Source: Lysobacter sp.
Lineage (GTDB): Bacteria > Pseudomonadota > Gammaproteobacteria > Xanthomonadales > Xanthomonadaceae
Direction of reading: 5' to 3'
Length of the DNA stretch: 64,000 nucleotides
NCBI GenBank assembly: GCA_011526085.1
Contig: WYBC01000040.1
Location: 179,392-243,391, forward strand
Every line of letters starts with the position of its first letter. Position 1 is the stretch's first letter. The notes below the pieces were generated by a model that was given only the letters and a program-made list of their open reading frames with translations, was not told the origin of the DNA and did no database searches. Below, one piece after another: positions 54,004 to 64,000 of this stretch. A program made the position numbers and the translations under genes.

Positions 54004-54027
54004 ATCTCAATATCGCGATACAAAGAT
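54004..54027. promoter_or_regulatory. Palindromic operator candidate for SahR
   Basis: A 24-bp dyad ATCT-N3-TATCGCGATA-N3-AGAT, 14 bp upstream of the sahR ATG and in the gap shared with the divergent acyl-CoA dehydrogenase gene. The perfect core TATCGCGATA is a typical size for an ArsR dimer site, and AT-rich TATC/GATA half-sites recall what I know of SahR motifs. Confidence 0.65.
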
Positions 54028-54097
54028 GATTGTCTGCCCGGCGCGGCCCGAGGTCAAGCGCCGCGGCCCGCACTGGGGTTTGTGCGATGGCCGCGGC

Positions 54098-54103
54098 TAC
54101 AAT
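54098..54103 (+). promoter_or_regulatory. Candidate -10 box of the acyl-CoA dehydrogenase gene
   Basis: TACAAT preceded by GGC, 33 bp upstream of the GTG start. The -35 at 17 bp is weak. The same TACAAT form occurs ahead of gyrA. Confidence 0.4.
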
Positions 54104-54136
54104 GTTGGTTTCGATTTCATAGCCGAGGACGCGACC

Positions 54137-55297
<1,161 letters not shown>

Positions 55298-55321
55298 CCG
55301 CGCATCCGACAGGACCCGTAC

Positions 55322-58300
55322 ATGACCAAGCAAGCACCTGCCGCGCGCCGCAAGAACGCCCGCAACACGGAACGTACCGAGATCCGGCCGCTCGAACCGA
55401 TCTTCGACGCCATCCGCAAGCGCGCCGGCAAGCGCGGCCAGGACGACGCCAGCGCCTTCGCTTCGGCGTTCTACCATCGCATGGCCCAGGACGAACTGCC
55501 GCTGCACGGCGCCGAAGGCTGGGCCGCGCTCGCCAACGATTTCCTCGAGTTCGCGCGGGCGCGCAAGCCGGGGACGCCGAGCGTGCGGCTGTTCAATCCG
55601 TCGCTGGCGAAGCACGGCTGGGAATCGCCGCATACGGTGTTGCAGATCGTCAACGACGACATGCCGTTCCTGGTCGATTCGGTGAAGATGGCCCTGGCCG
55701 AACGCGGCATCGGCGTGCATGTGCTCGGACACCCGCTGGTGCGGATCGTGCGCGACCGCGCCGGCAAGCTGGTCTCGGTCGGCGAGGGCGAGATCGAATC
55801 GATGATGCATCTGGAGATCGACCGCCAGTCCGCCGCCGGCAGCGCCGAGGTGGAAGCGGCGATCCGCTCGGTGCTGGCCGACGTGCGCGGCATCGTCCGC
55901 GACTGGCCGGCGATGCGCGCGAAGATGCTCGAAGTCACCGAGGACCTGGGCAAGCGCCGGATGCCGGTCGGCGATGCCGGCCGCAGGGAAGCGCAGGAAT
56001 TCCTGCGCTGGGCCGCGAACGACCATTTCACCTTCCTCGGCTATCGCGAATACCGGGTGAAGAAGCAGGGCGGCGAAGAGGTGCTGGCCGCCGATCCCGA
56101 CACCGGCCTGGGCCTGCTGCGCGCCCGCGAAAGCACCCGCCCGCGCAAGCTGACCACGCTCGCCGCGCACTACATGCCGCAGTCCGGCGCGGTCGATGCG
56201 CTGATCCTCACCAAGACCAACGCGCGCGCCACCGTGCACCGTCCCGGCTACATGGACTACATCGGCGTGCTGAGCTTCGACGCCGAAGGCCGTCCGGTCG
56301 CCGAACAGCGTTTCATCGGTCTCTACACCTCCAGCGCCTACACCCGGCGCCCGTGGGAAATCCCGCTGGTGCGCGAGCGTCACGATTACGTGATGCAGAA
56401 GTCCGGCCTGCAGCCCACCGGCCACAGCGGCAAGGCGCTGCGCCACATCCTCGAAACCCTGCCGCGCGACGAGCTGTTCCAGTCGACCGAGGCCGAGCTG
56501 TACCAGCTCGCGTCGGGCATCCTCAATCTGCAGGAACGCGTGCGCAGCCGCCTGTTCCTGCGCCACGACCGCTATGGTCGTTTCTATTCGGTGCTGGCCT
56601 ACATTCCGCGCGATCGCTACAACACCGAGATCCGCCTGCGCACCGAGGCCATGCTCAAGGCCGAACTGCACGCCGACCGCGTCGATTCCACCATCCAGCT
56701 CGGCGATTCGCCGCTGGCGCAGCTGCACATGCTGGTGCGTCCGCGCAAGGGCGAAGCGGTCGAGGTCGATGCCGCGCAGATCGACGCCAAGCTGGCGGCG
56801 ATCGTGCGCAACTGGCAGGACGATCTGCGCGAGCAACTGGTCACGCGCCACGGCGAGGAGCGCGGTCTCGCGCTGGCCAGCCGTTACGGTCGCGCCCTGC
56901 CCGCCGGATACATCGAGAAGGTGTCCGCGGGCGTCGCCGCCGACGATGTCGAGCAGCTGGCCGCGCTGTCGCCCGAACACGATCTGCGCCTGAGCCTCTG
57001 CCGCGATCTGGAAGGCGGCCTGCGCTTCAAGTTCTATCGCCTGAACGACGACATCCCGCTCTCCGACGCGCTGCCGATGATGGAGAACATGGGCCTGCGC
57101 GTGATTTCCGAACACCCGTACCGGGTCGAGGTGGGCGGTACGAACGGCGACGCGCAGGTGGCCTACATCCAGGACTTCGAGGTCGAAGCGGCGCGCGCCG
57201 ACATCGACGTCGAGGCGCTCGACGACACCTTCGAGGACGCCTTCGGCCAGATCTGGCGCGGCACCGCCGAGAACGACGGCTTCAATCGCCTGATCCTCGC
57301 CGCGAACCTGTCGTGGCGCCAGGTCGCGATGCTGCGCGCCTACTGCAAGTATCTGATGCAGATCGGCGTGCCGTTCTCGCAGAACTACGTCGAAGAGACT
57401 TTCGCGCGCTATCCGATCCTGGCCCGGTTGATGACCGAACTGTTCGAAGCGCGCTTCGATCCGGTGACCGGCACCGAAAGCAAGACCGCCATCCAGGCCG
57501 GCGCGGTGGAGTTCCGCGCCCAGCTGACCGCGCTGGCCGGCGGTGATGCCGCGGTGCTGGCGGCGGTGGAGCCGGTGATCGCGGCCCGCGCGTCGAAGCG
57601 CGAAGCGCAGATCGAGGCGTCGCGCAACGCGATCACCGCGCTGCTGGATCGCGTGTCCAGCCTCGACGAAGACCGCATCCTGCGCAGCTTCGTCGGCGTG
57701 ATCGAGGCCACGCTGCGCACCAATTACTACATCCGTTATGTCAATGGCCGTTACCGCGACGGCCTGCGCGCCGACGGCGGTCCGGCCGATTACCTCAGCT
57801 TCAAGTTCGATTCCTCGAAGGTGCCCGATCTGCCGAAGCCGCGGCCGTACCGCGAAATCTTCGTCTGCGGCCCGCGCGTCGAAGGCGTGCATCTGCGCTT
57901 CGGCCCGGTCGCGCGCGGTGGCCTGCGCTGGTCGGATCGCCGCGAAGACTTCCGCACCGAAGTCCTCGGTCTGGTGAAGGCGCAGATGGTGAAGAACACC
58001 GTCATCGTGCCGGTCGGCTCGAAGGGCGGTTTCTTCTGCAAGCAGTTGCCGGATCCGTCGGTCGACCGCGATGCCTGGTTCAACGAAGGCGTGGCCTGCT
58101 ACAAGCGCTTCATCAACGGCCTGCTCGACATCACCGACAACATCGTCAACGGCAGGATCGTGGCCCCGGACGAAGTGGTGCGCCACGACGGCGACGATCC
58201 GTATCTCGTGGTCGCGGCCGACAAGGGCACCGCCACGTTCTCGGACATCGCCAACGGCATCGCCAACGCCCACGGTTTCTGGCTCGACGACGCCTTCGCC

Positions 58301-60313
58301 TCGGGCGGCTCGGTCGGTTACGACCACAAGGGCATGGGCATCACCGCGCGCGGCGGCTGGGAGTCGGTCAAGCGCCACTTCCGCGCCCTCGGCCGCGATT
58401 CGCAGACCGAAGATTTCACCTGCGTCGGCGTCGGCGACATGTCCGGCGACGTGTTCGGCAACGGCATGCTGCTGTCGACGCACATCCGCCTGCTGGCGGC
58501 GTTCGATCACCGCCACATCTTCCTCGACCCGGATCCGGACGCGGCGATCTCGTTCCGGGAACGCGAACGCATGTTCAAGCTGCCGCGTTCGAGCTGGGAC
58601 GATTACGACAAGGGCCTGATCAGCAAGGGCGGCGGCGTCTATCCGCGTTCGGCCAAATCCATTCCGCTGTCGCCGCAGGTCAAGGCCGCGCTCGGCATCG
58701 CTAGCGACGCCGCGGCGATGAGCCCGATGGAGCTGATGAACGCGATCCTGAAGGCGCCGGTCGACCTGCTGTGGAACGGCGGCATCGGTACCTACGTCAA
58801 GGCCGCGAGCGAAACCCATGCCGACGTCGGCGATCGCGCCAACAACGGCCTGCGCGTCAACGGCGGCGAACTGCGCTGCAAAATGGTGGGCGAGGGCGGC
58901 AACCTCGGCCTGACCCAGCTCGGCCGCATCGAGGCCGCGCTCCATGGCGTGCTGCTCAATACCGACTTCATCGACAACTCCGCCGGCGTGGACACCTCGG
59001 ACCACGAGGTGAACATCAAGATCCTGCTCAACGGCGAAGTGCAGAAGAAAAAGCTGTCGATGCCCGAGCGCAACAAGCTGCTGGCGGCGATGACCGACGA
59101 GGTCGCGGCGCTGGTGCTCAACGACAACTACCGCCAGAACCAGGCGCTGAGCCTGATGCAGCGGATGAGCCTGTCGCGTCTGGGCTCCAAGCAGCATTTC
59201 ATCCGCACCCTCGAATCGCAGGGCCTGCTCGATCGCCAGATCGAATTCCTGCCCAGCGACAGCGAGATCGCCGAGCGCAAGGCGCGCCGCATCGGCCTGA
59301 CCCGGCCGGAGCTGTCGGTGCTGCTGTCGTACTCGAAGATCGTGCTGTTCCAGCAGTTGCTCGATTCCGACGTGCCGGAAGACCCGTACCTGTCGAAGGA
59401 ACTGGTGCGCTACTTCCCGGCGCCGCTGCAGAAGAAATACGCGAAGTCGATGGAACAGCACCGGCTGAAGCGCGAGATCATCGCCACCGCGGTGACCAAC
59501 TCGATGGTCAACCGCATGGGCGCGACCTTCACCCTGCGCATGACCGAAGACACCGGCCGTTCGCCCGGCGAAGTCGCGAAGGCCTTCACCATCACCCGCG
59601 AAACGCTCGACGCGCGCGAGCTGTGGGCGCAGATCGACGCGCTCGACGGCAAGCTGCCCGAGTCGGTGCAGGTCGATGCGCTGCAGACCATCTGGAATCT
59701 GCAGCGTTCGATGACGCGCTGGCTGCTGTCCCGCCCGGGGGCAATTCCGGCGATCACCACGGCGGTGGAGCGCTATCACGACGGCTTCCGCGAGATCCGC
59801 GCCGGTTCCGGCATCCTGCCGGCGGCGATGCGGCCGGCCTACGACGCGAGCTTCGCCGAGTGGAAGGAAAAGGGTCTGCCCGAAGCGCTGGCGAAGCAGT
59901 TGGCCGCGCTGCCGTACCTCGAATGGTGCTGCGACATCATCGAAGTGGCGCGCGCGCGCAGGCTCAAGCCGGTCGACGTGGCGCGGGCGCATTTCCGTCT
60001 CGGCGATGCGCTCAAGCTGCCGTGGTTGTACGCGCAGATCGACACGCTCGCGGTCGATGGTCGCTGGCATGCGGTCGCGCGCGGCTCGCTGCGCGACGAG
60101 CTCGCGACCCAGCAGCGGCTGCTCACGATGCAGGTCCTGGACACGCCCGGCGCGAACGCCGACGCCAAGGTCAAGGCCTGGATCGAGCGCGACGACGCCT
60201 CGCTGCGGTTCACGCTCGCGATGCTGGCCGAACTCGCCGCGCAGAAGTCGCTGGATTACCCGACCGCCTCGGTCGCGGTGCGCCGGCTGTCGATGCTGTC
60301 GGCGGAAGGCTGA
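55322..60313 (+). CDS. gdhB: NAD-specific glutamate dehydrogenase, large type (GDH2)
   Basis: Catabolic glutamate dehydrogenase of the 180-kDa class, 1663 residues. The N-terminal 700 residues hold ACT-like regulatory segments (NDDMPFLVDSVKMALAERGIGVHVLGHPLVRI; DIPLSDALPMMENMGLRVISEHPYRV), the catalytic centre is near residues 850-960 (FGPVARGGLRWSDRREDFRTEVLGLVKAQMVKNTVIVP, GSKGGFF), the NAD part contains GVGDMSGDVFGNGMLLS, and a long helical C-terminal domain follows. It converts glutamate to 2-oxoglutarate, the substrate of the SucAB complex encoded elsewhere in the window. It is probably co-transcribed with the acyl-CoA dehydrogenase gene and is followed by a strong terminator. Confidence 0.97.
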   Translation: MTKQAPAARRKNARNTERTEIRPLEPIFDAIRKRAGKRGQDDASAFASAFYHRMAQDELPLHGAEGWAALANDFLEFARARKPGTPSVRLFNPSLAKHGWESPHTVLQIVNDDMPFLVDSVKMALAERGIGVHVLGHPLVRIVRDRAGKLVSVGEGEIESMMHLEIDRQSAAGSAEVEAAIRSVLADVRGIVRDWPAMRAKMLEVTEDLGKRRMPVGDAGRREAQEFLRWAANDHFTFLGYREYRVKKQGGEEVLAADPDTGLGLLRARESTRPRKLTTLAAHYMPQSGAVDALILTKTNARATVHRPGYMDYIGVLSFDAEGRPVAEQRFIGLYTSSAYTRRPWEIPLVRERHDYVMQKSGLQPTGHSGKALRHILETLPRDELFQSTEAELYQLASGILNLQERVRSRLFLRHDRYGRFYSVLAYIPRDRYNTEIRLRTEAMLKAELHADRVDSTIQLGDSPLAQLHMLVRPRKGEAVEVDAAQIDAKLAAIVRNWQDDLREQLVTRHGEERGLALASRYGRALPAGYIEKVSAGVAADDVEQLAALSPEHDLRLSLCRDLEGGLRFKFYRLNDDIPLSDALPMMENMGLRVISEHPYRVEVGGTNGDAQVAYIQDFEVEAARADIDVEALDDTFEDAFGQIWRGTAENDGFNRLILAANLSWRQVAMLRAYCKYLMQIGVPFSQNYVEETFARYPILARLMTELFEARFDPVTGTESKTAIQAGAVEFRAQLTALAGGDAAVLAAVEPVIAARASKREAQIEASRNAITALLDRVSSLDEDRILRSFVGVIEATLRTNYYIRYVNGRYRDGLRADGGPADYLSFKFDSSKVPDLPKPRPYREIFVCGPRVEGVHLRFGPVARGGLRWSDRREDFRTEVLGLVKAQMVKNTVIVPVGSKGGFFCKQLPDPSVDRDAWFNEGVACYKRFINGLLDITDNIVNGRIVAPDEVVRHDGDDPYLVVAADKGTATFSDIANGIANAHGFWLDDAFASGGSVGYDHKGMGITARGGWESVKRHFRALGRDSQTEDFTCVGVGDMSGDVFGNGMLLSTHIRLLAAFDHRHIFLDPDPDAAISFRERERMFKLPRSSWDDYDKGLISKGGGVYPRSAKSIPLSPQVKAALGIASDAAAMSPMELMNAILKAPVDLLWNGGIGTYVKAASETHADVGDRANNGLRVNGGELRCKMVGEGGNLGLTQLGRIEAALHGVLLNTDFIDNSAGVDTSDHEVNIKILLNGEVQKKKLSMPERNKLLAAMTDEVAALVLNDNYRQNQALSLMQRMSLSRLGSKQHFIRTLESQGLLDRQIEFLPSDSEIAERKARRIGLTRPELSVLLSYSKIVLFQQLLDSDVPEDPYLSKELVRYFPAPLQKKYAKSMEQHRLKREIIATAVTNSMVNRMGATFTLRMTEDTGRSPGEVAKAFTITRETLDARELWAQIDALDGKLPESVQVDALQTIWNLQRSMTRWLLSRPGAIPAITTAVERYHDGFREIRAGSGILPAAMRPAYDASFAEWKEKGLPEALAKQLAALPYLEWCCDIIEVARARRLKPVDVARAHFRLGDALKLPWLYAQIDTLAVDGRWHAVARGSLRDELATQQRLLTMQVLDTPGANADAKVKAWIERDDASLRFTLAMLAELAAQKSLDYPTASVAVRRLSMLSAEG

Positions 60314-60358
60314 TCGCTGCAGCGCCGCTGCAATCCGCACATCACCGCGATGCATCAC

Positions 60359-60386
60359 GAACGGCCCCGGTCTTCCGGGGCCGTTC
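60359..60386 (+). terminator. Terminator after the glutamate dehydrogenase gene
   Basis: A 12-bp perfect stem GAACGGCCCCGG/CCGGGGCCGTTC with a TCTT loop, followed by GCGTTT, 45 bp after the stop codon. The remainder up to 60600 (about 215 bp) shows no gene; it includes the AGGGGGCGAG ribosome site of the next gene. Confidence 0.8.
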
Positions 60387-60600
60387 GCGTTTGGCGAGCG
60401 CCTTTCGATCGAGGACGCCGCTCGGTTGGGGCGGTTGCGAGGGCCAGCACCGATCAATGCGCCGACGAGCGGTCGCTTTTGCGCCTTTCTTCCGATGCGT
60501 CGCCGCGGTAGCCTGACTGTTCTTGATGTCCGGATGGTCCTGGATGACCCTGTACAGCGGCGCCGCGGAAGCGCGCCGACATCATCATTCAGGGGGCGAG

Positions 60601-63600
60601 ATGCGTTCGAGGATTCTTGGGGTTCATCGGATTCGATGGTTCAGGGCGGCCTCTGGTGCCGTGATGTTGTTCTTCGCGACATGGGTACATGCCCAGATCG
60701 TGCCGACGGACGAAACGGAATACTGCTACGGCAACGAGTGCGGCTCGAAGGCGTACGCGATCGGCAGGATGAAAGCCGCGAATCGGGACTATGCGGATTT
60801 TCTGGTCCCGAAAGATCCTGTCTACGTCGAGCGAACCGATGGTCTGCAGTTGCTGGAACTGCATTTCGGTGTCCAGGATCAACCCGCCGACTCGACCCAT
60901 GCGGCCGTTTACACGCCCAGCTTCACCAGCAGTCCGGCGCCGCAATTCTGTGCGCCGAGCGGCGATCCGGTGCGTCCGAATGCCTGCGCGGACCAAGGAC
61001 AGATGGTCCAGGCCATCGTCGCCGCGGAGCACGCCGCGCACGGCGGCATGGTCCAGTCCTGGGTCGACAAGAGCTACTTCACGCCGTTTTCGGAATCCTC
61101 CACCCATGGCGGCGTGCTGGGTTCGCTGAAGTACAACCACGACAACAATCCTGCGCTGCAGACGACCCTGCATATCCGGTTTTTCAATGCCTCCGGCACG
61201 CCGACGGGCGGCAACGATTACCTGCTCAACAAGTTCGCTTCGTATCAGTGCCCGGCCGGGTTCGTGGCCAGAACCGGCCCGCATGCGACCTACAATCCTG
61301 CCTCGTCGTCTCCGGTCAAGCTGGAGGAGGTCTGCACCGCCGCGGTCGATCTGAAGATCACCACCCGAAAGCGTGCCATGTGTCCCAAGACGCCCAATGT
61401 GCCCTCCGAGGAAGGCGGTGCGCCCTGTTTTCCCGCGACCGGCGACAAGGCGCGGTTCGAGACCGATTTCGAATTCGCAGGCCGCCCGTTCGTACGCGCC
61501 TACCATTCCCTGCAGCAGACCGGGCAGCAACCCGAACTGGCGCCGGGCTGGACGCATACGTATTCGGAGCGGATCGTCGGCTCGCCCTACAACACCCGGC
61601 TCGCTCGGATCACCGACAGCGGTTATTTCGAGACCTACAAGCGCATCGGCAGCACGCCGCGCTTCGTATCGCCGGAGGATGCGAAGAAGGTCGTCGACCT
61701 GGTGGTGGAGGGCGGCAAATACGTCTTCAAGCTAAGCGATGGCGGCAATGCCGTCCGTTACTTCAGCGATACCGGACGGCTGTTGCGGATCGAGGACCTC
61801 GGCACCGGCGGCAAGTTGACCTTCGTCTACGACGGCGAACGCCTGCTCACCGTGACCGATGCCACAGGGCTGCAACTGCAGTTCGTCTATTCGGGATTCC
61901 GGTTGACTGCCGTGCAGTTGCCGGACGGCAACACGGTCCAATATGGCTACGACACCGACCGCAATCTGCAATCGGTGCAGTACGCGGACGGCAATGTCCG
62001 AACTTATCACTACAACGAAGCGGTCTACTCCGACGCGAACGATCCGAACGCCTTGACCGGTATCAGCGACAACGGCCAGCGCTATCTGACCTTCGCTTAC
62101 GACGCCAAGGGGCGTGCTCGTCTCAGCCAGGCGCACGCTGCGGGCGGTGCCGTCCAGAAGACCGAACTGACCTATACCGGCGACGCCCAGGTGACGGTTA
62201 CCGGTCATCACGGCGAAACCCGCCAATATGCCCTGTCCAGCAGCAGCGGCTTCCGCCGCGTCGCCGGACTGACGGCGTCCGATGGTTCGGTCGGCAACAC
62301 CTTCAATGGCGCGCTGGTGTTCGAGAGTCGCGACAAGCGCAACTACATCACCCGATACGAATACACCACCGACAAAGCGTATTCCAACGCCCGTTACGAC
62401 GCTTATGGCACGACGGTCGAGCGGAAGACGGTCACCGCCCGCGACGCCAATTTCAGGATTTCGTCGATCCTGACCCAGGCGAAGTCGGGCGCCAGCTACG
62501 TCACCAAACAGCAGCAGACGTTCACCTACAACAGCCGCAGCCAGGTGTTGACCCGCACGACCACCGATCCTGCAACGTCTCAGTCGCGAACGGTCACGAC
62601 GACCTACTGCGAACAGGCGGACGTCACGGCCGGCACGTGTCCATTCGTCGGCTATATCAAGTCCGTGGATGGACCGCGTACCGACGTGGCGGATACGATC
62701 GCCTACACGTATCGCATGGCGGATCATCCGAATTGCGCATCCGCGCCGACGACCTGCCCCTACCGCAAGGGGCAGGTGTGGAAGACGACGAACGCGCTCG
62801 GTCAGGTCTTCGAGACCGTGGCCTACAACATGTACGGCAAGCCGTTGACGACGATCGATCCCGACGGCGTCGTAACCGATTTCGAATACGACGCCCGCGG
62901 CCGGCTGACGGCGCGCAAGACGCGCGGTGCGAACAACGCGGTGGAGACCGACGACCGGATCACCCGTCTGGAGTATTGGCCGGTCGGTCTGGTCAAGAAG
63001 GTGACCCAGCCCGACGGCGCATTCACCTCCTATACCTACGATGGCGCGCACCGCTTGACCGGCATCGCCGATGGCGAGGGCAACAGCATCGCCTACACGC
63101 TCAATGCGGCGGGCGATCGCGTTGCGGAGCAGACCCGCGACGATCAGGGCCAGCTGTTGCGCACGCTCTCACGCACCTACAACAGCCTGGGACAGTTGCA
63201 GGCGTACACCGATGCCTACGGCCGCAGCACCACCTTCACTTACGACGCCGGCGACAATCCCGACACCACGACCGATGCGTTGTCGCATGTCGCGGACAAC
63301 AACGTCGACCCGCTGAGCCGCCTCAGCCGCACCTTGCAGGACATGAACGGCATCGCGGCCGAAACCAAGTTCAGCTACGACGTGCTGGACAACCTGACCC
63401 AGGTCAACGATCCGAAGGGTCTCGATACCAACTACGCTTACAACGGCTTCGGCGATCTGACCCAGTTGCAGAGCCCGGACACCGGCATCACGACCTACAC
63501 CTACGACAGCGCCGGCAACCGGGCCTCGCAGATCGATGCGCGCGGCGTGACCACGACCTACGGCTACGATGCGTTGAATCGACTGACATCGATTTCATAT

Positions 63601-64000
63601 CCGACCGCGGCGCTCAACACCGGCTACGTCTACGACACGACGCAGGCGGTCTGCCAGAGCGGCGAAGGCTTCGGCGTCGGCCGGCTGACGAAGATCGTCG
63701 ATGGCAGCGGCAGCACGAGCTACTGCTACGACCGGTTCGGCAACCTCGTGCGCAAGGTGCAGGTCACCCATGGCCAGACCTTCACGCTGCGTTATCTGTT
63801 CAACGTCGCCGGGCAGATGACCTGCATGGTCTATCCCGATGGCGCCGTGGTGGACTACGTCCACGATGCGCTTGGCCGCGTGAGCGAAGTCGGCGCGACG
63901 CCCGCGGGCGGAACCCGGCAGGTCGTGCTCGCCAATGCAACGTATTACCCCTTCGGCCCGGTCGCCGAGTGGGTTTATGGCAATGGCCGGGTGATGAAGC
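60601..64000 (+). CDS. Secreted RHS/YD-repeat protein, N-terminal part (3' end beyond window)
   Basis: Frame open from ATG 60601 to the window end (1133 codons, no stop). A signal peptide is visible (about residues 1-31, cleavage after VHA), then a cysteine-containing N-terminal region (60700-61370), a DUF6531-like segment (FPATGDKARFETDFEFAGRPFVRAYHS) and many YD repeats such as TDFEYDARGRLTARKT, TSYTYDGAHRLTGIAD, TTYGYDALNRLTSISY and TSYCYDRFGNLVRKV. The YD shell encloses a C-terminal effector in polymorphic toxins and in insecticidal or contact-dependent RHS proteins; that tip is not in the window. Codons here use more A/T at third positions than neighbours, hinting at transfer or relaxed composition. 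GGGGGCGAG directly precedes the ATG. Confidence 0.92.
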   Translation, partial: MRSRILGVHRIRWFRAASGAVMLFFATWVHAQIVPTDETEYCYGNECGSKAYAIGRMKAANRDYADFLVPKDPVYVERTDGLQLLELHFGVQDQPADSTHAAVYTPSFTSSPAPQFCAPSGDPVRPNACADQGQMVQAIVAAEHAAHGGMVQSWVDKSYFTPFSESSTHGGVLGSLKYNHDNNPALQTTLHIRFFNASGTPTGGNDYLLNKFASYQCPAGFVARTGPHATYNPASSSPVKLEEVCTAAVDLKITTRKRAMCPKTPNVPSEEGGAPCFPATGDKARFETDFEFAGRPFVRAYHSLQQTGQQPELAPGWTHTYSERIVGSPYNTRLARITDSGYFETYKRIGSTPRFVSPEDAKKVVDLVVEGGKYVFKLSDGGNAVRYFSDTGRLLRIEDLGTGGKLTFVYDGERLLTVTDATGLQLQFVYSGFRLTAVQLPDGNTVQYGYDTDRNLQSVQYADGNVRTYHYNEAVYSDANDPNALTGISDNGQRYLTFAYDAKGRARLSQAHAAGGAVQKTELTYTGDAQVTVTGHHGETRQYALSSSSGFRRVAGLTASDGSVGNTFNGALVFESRDKRNYITRYEYTTDKAYSNARYDAYGTTVERKTVTARDANFRISSILTQAKSGASYVTKQQQTFTYNSRSQVLTRTTTDPATSQSRTVTTTYCEQADVTAGTCPFVGYIKSVDGPRTDVADTIAYTYRMADHPNCASAPTTCPYRKGQVWKTTNALGQVFETVAYNMYGKPLTTIDPDGVVTDFEYDARGRLTARKTRGANNAVETDDRITRLEYWPVGLVKKVTQPDGAFTSYTYDGAHRLTGIADGEGNSIAYTLNAAGDRVAEQTRDDQGQLLRTLSRTYNSLGQLQAYTDAYGRSTTFTYDAGDNPDTTTDALSHVADNNVDPLSRLSRTLQDMNGIAAETKFSYDVLDNLTQVNDPKGLDTNYAYNGFGDLTQLQSPDTGITTYTYDSAGNRASQIDARGVTTTYGYDALNRLTSISYPTAALNTGYVYDTTQAVCQSGEGFGVGRLTKIVDGSGSTSYCYDRFGNLVRKVQVTHGQTFTLRYLFNVAGQMTCMVYPDGAVVDYVHDALGRVSEVGATPAGGTRQVVLANATYYPFGPVAEWVYGNGRVMK

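Overview
The window is a stretch of core chromosome from a high-GC (roughly two-thirds GC by eye) gammaproteobacterium, most likely a Xanthomonadaceae/Lysobacteraceae member (Lysobacter, Luteimonas, Stenotrophomonas or relatives). The grounds are: the smc-zipA-ligA order; a GyrA with natural Gln at position 83; a methionine synthase split into two overlapping genes behind an ArsR-methyltransferase regulator; a YtrA-type GntR/ABC operon with a GGTG-N16-CACC site; a very large NAD-glutamate dehydrogenase; a PilH-like regulator; and many short palindromic repeats of the GTAGGAGCGG/GTAGAGCGGG type between genes. No rRNA, tRNA, CRISPR array, transposase or prophage was seen.

Layout. 1-8043 (+): the 3' half of smc, zipA, ligA, epmA, a secreted protein with three DUF3011 repeats, and mtnA, possibly leaderless. 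8331-11063 (+): gyrA. 11355-18845 (+): a bacterial alpha-2-macroglobulin lipoprotein and penicillin-binding protein 1C, an envelope-protection pair. 19057-21659: peroxiredoxin (-), a small heat-shock protein (+) behind a sigma-32-like promoter, a CbpA-like DnaJ protein (+) and a PilH-like receiver (-). 21773-24364 (-): a YhdH-type oxidoreductase, a LOG-family protein and a SAM methyltransferase. 24462-30095 (-): the 2-oxoglutarate dehydrogenase operon sucA-sucB-lpd. 30448-31992 (+): an unrecognised lipoprotein. 32042-35553 (-): purB-roxA-GNAT, almost without gaps. 35648-37093 (+): fumC.

37169-41571 (-): a DUF2884 lipoprotein, a GSGD-repeat (DUF4097-like) solenoid protein, then an ABC permease, its ATPase, a YtrA-type GntR repressor and a small secreted protein. 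The last four form one operon with a clear promoter/operator at 41596-41636. 41706-45008 (+): a periplasmic glutathione peroxidase and three tandem FKBP-type prolyl isomerases. 45146-47442 (+): ugd, slyX and a DUF2058 gene. 47536-53989 (-): sahR-like regulator, metH (N part), metH (C part), an alpha/beta hydrolase and a YiiX-like permuted papain-fold protein, with a palindromic operator candidate in front at 54004-54027. 54137-60313 (+): acyl-CoA dehydrogenase and NAD-GDH. 60601-64000 (+): the N-terminal part of a secreted RHS/YD-repeat protein that runs off the window and looks less GC-rich than its neighbours.

Most of the content is housekeeping. I do not see a complete, clearly new multi-gene system. 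The items most worth a second look are the small secreted protein at the head of the GntR/ABC operon, the tandem FKBP cluster with an internal domain duplication and a near-identical 59-bp tract, the SAH-type regulator with split metH and two extra hydrolase genes, the GSGD solenoid, and the RHS protein whose C-terminal tip, where a toxin would lie, is outside the window.
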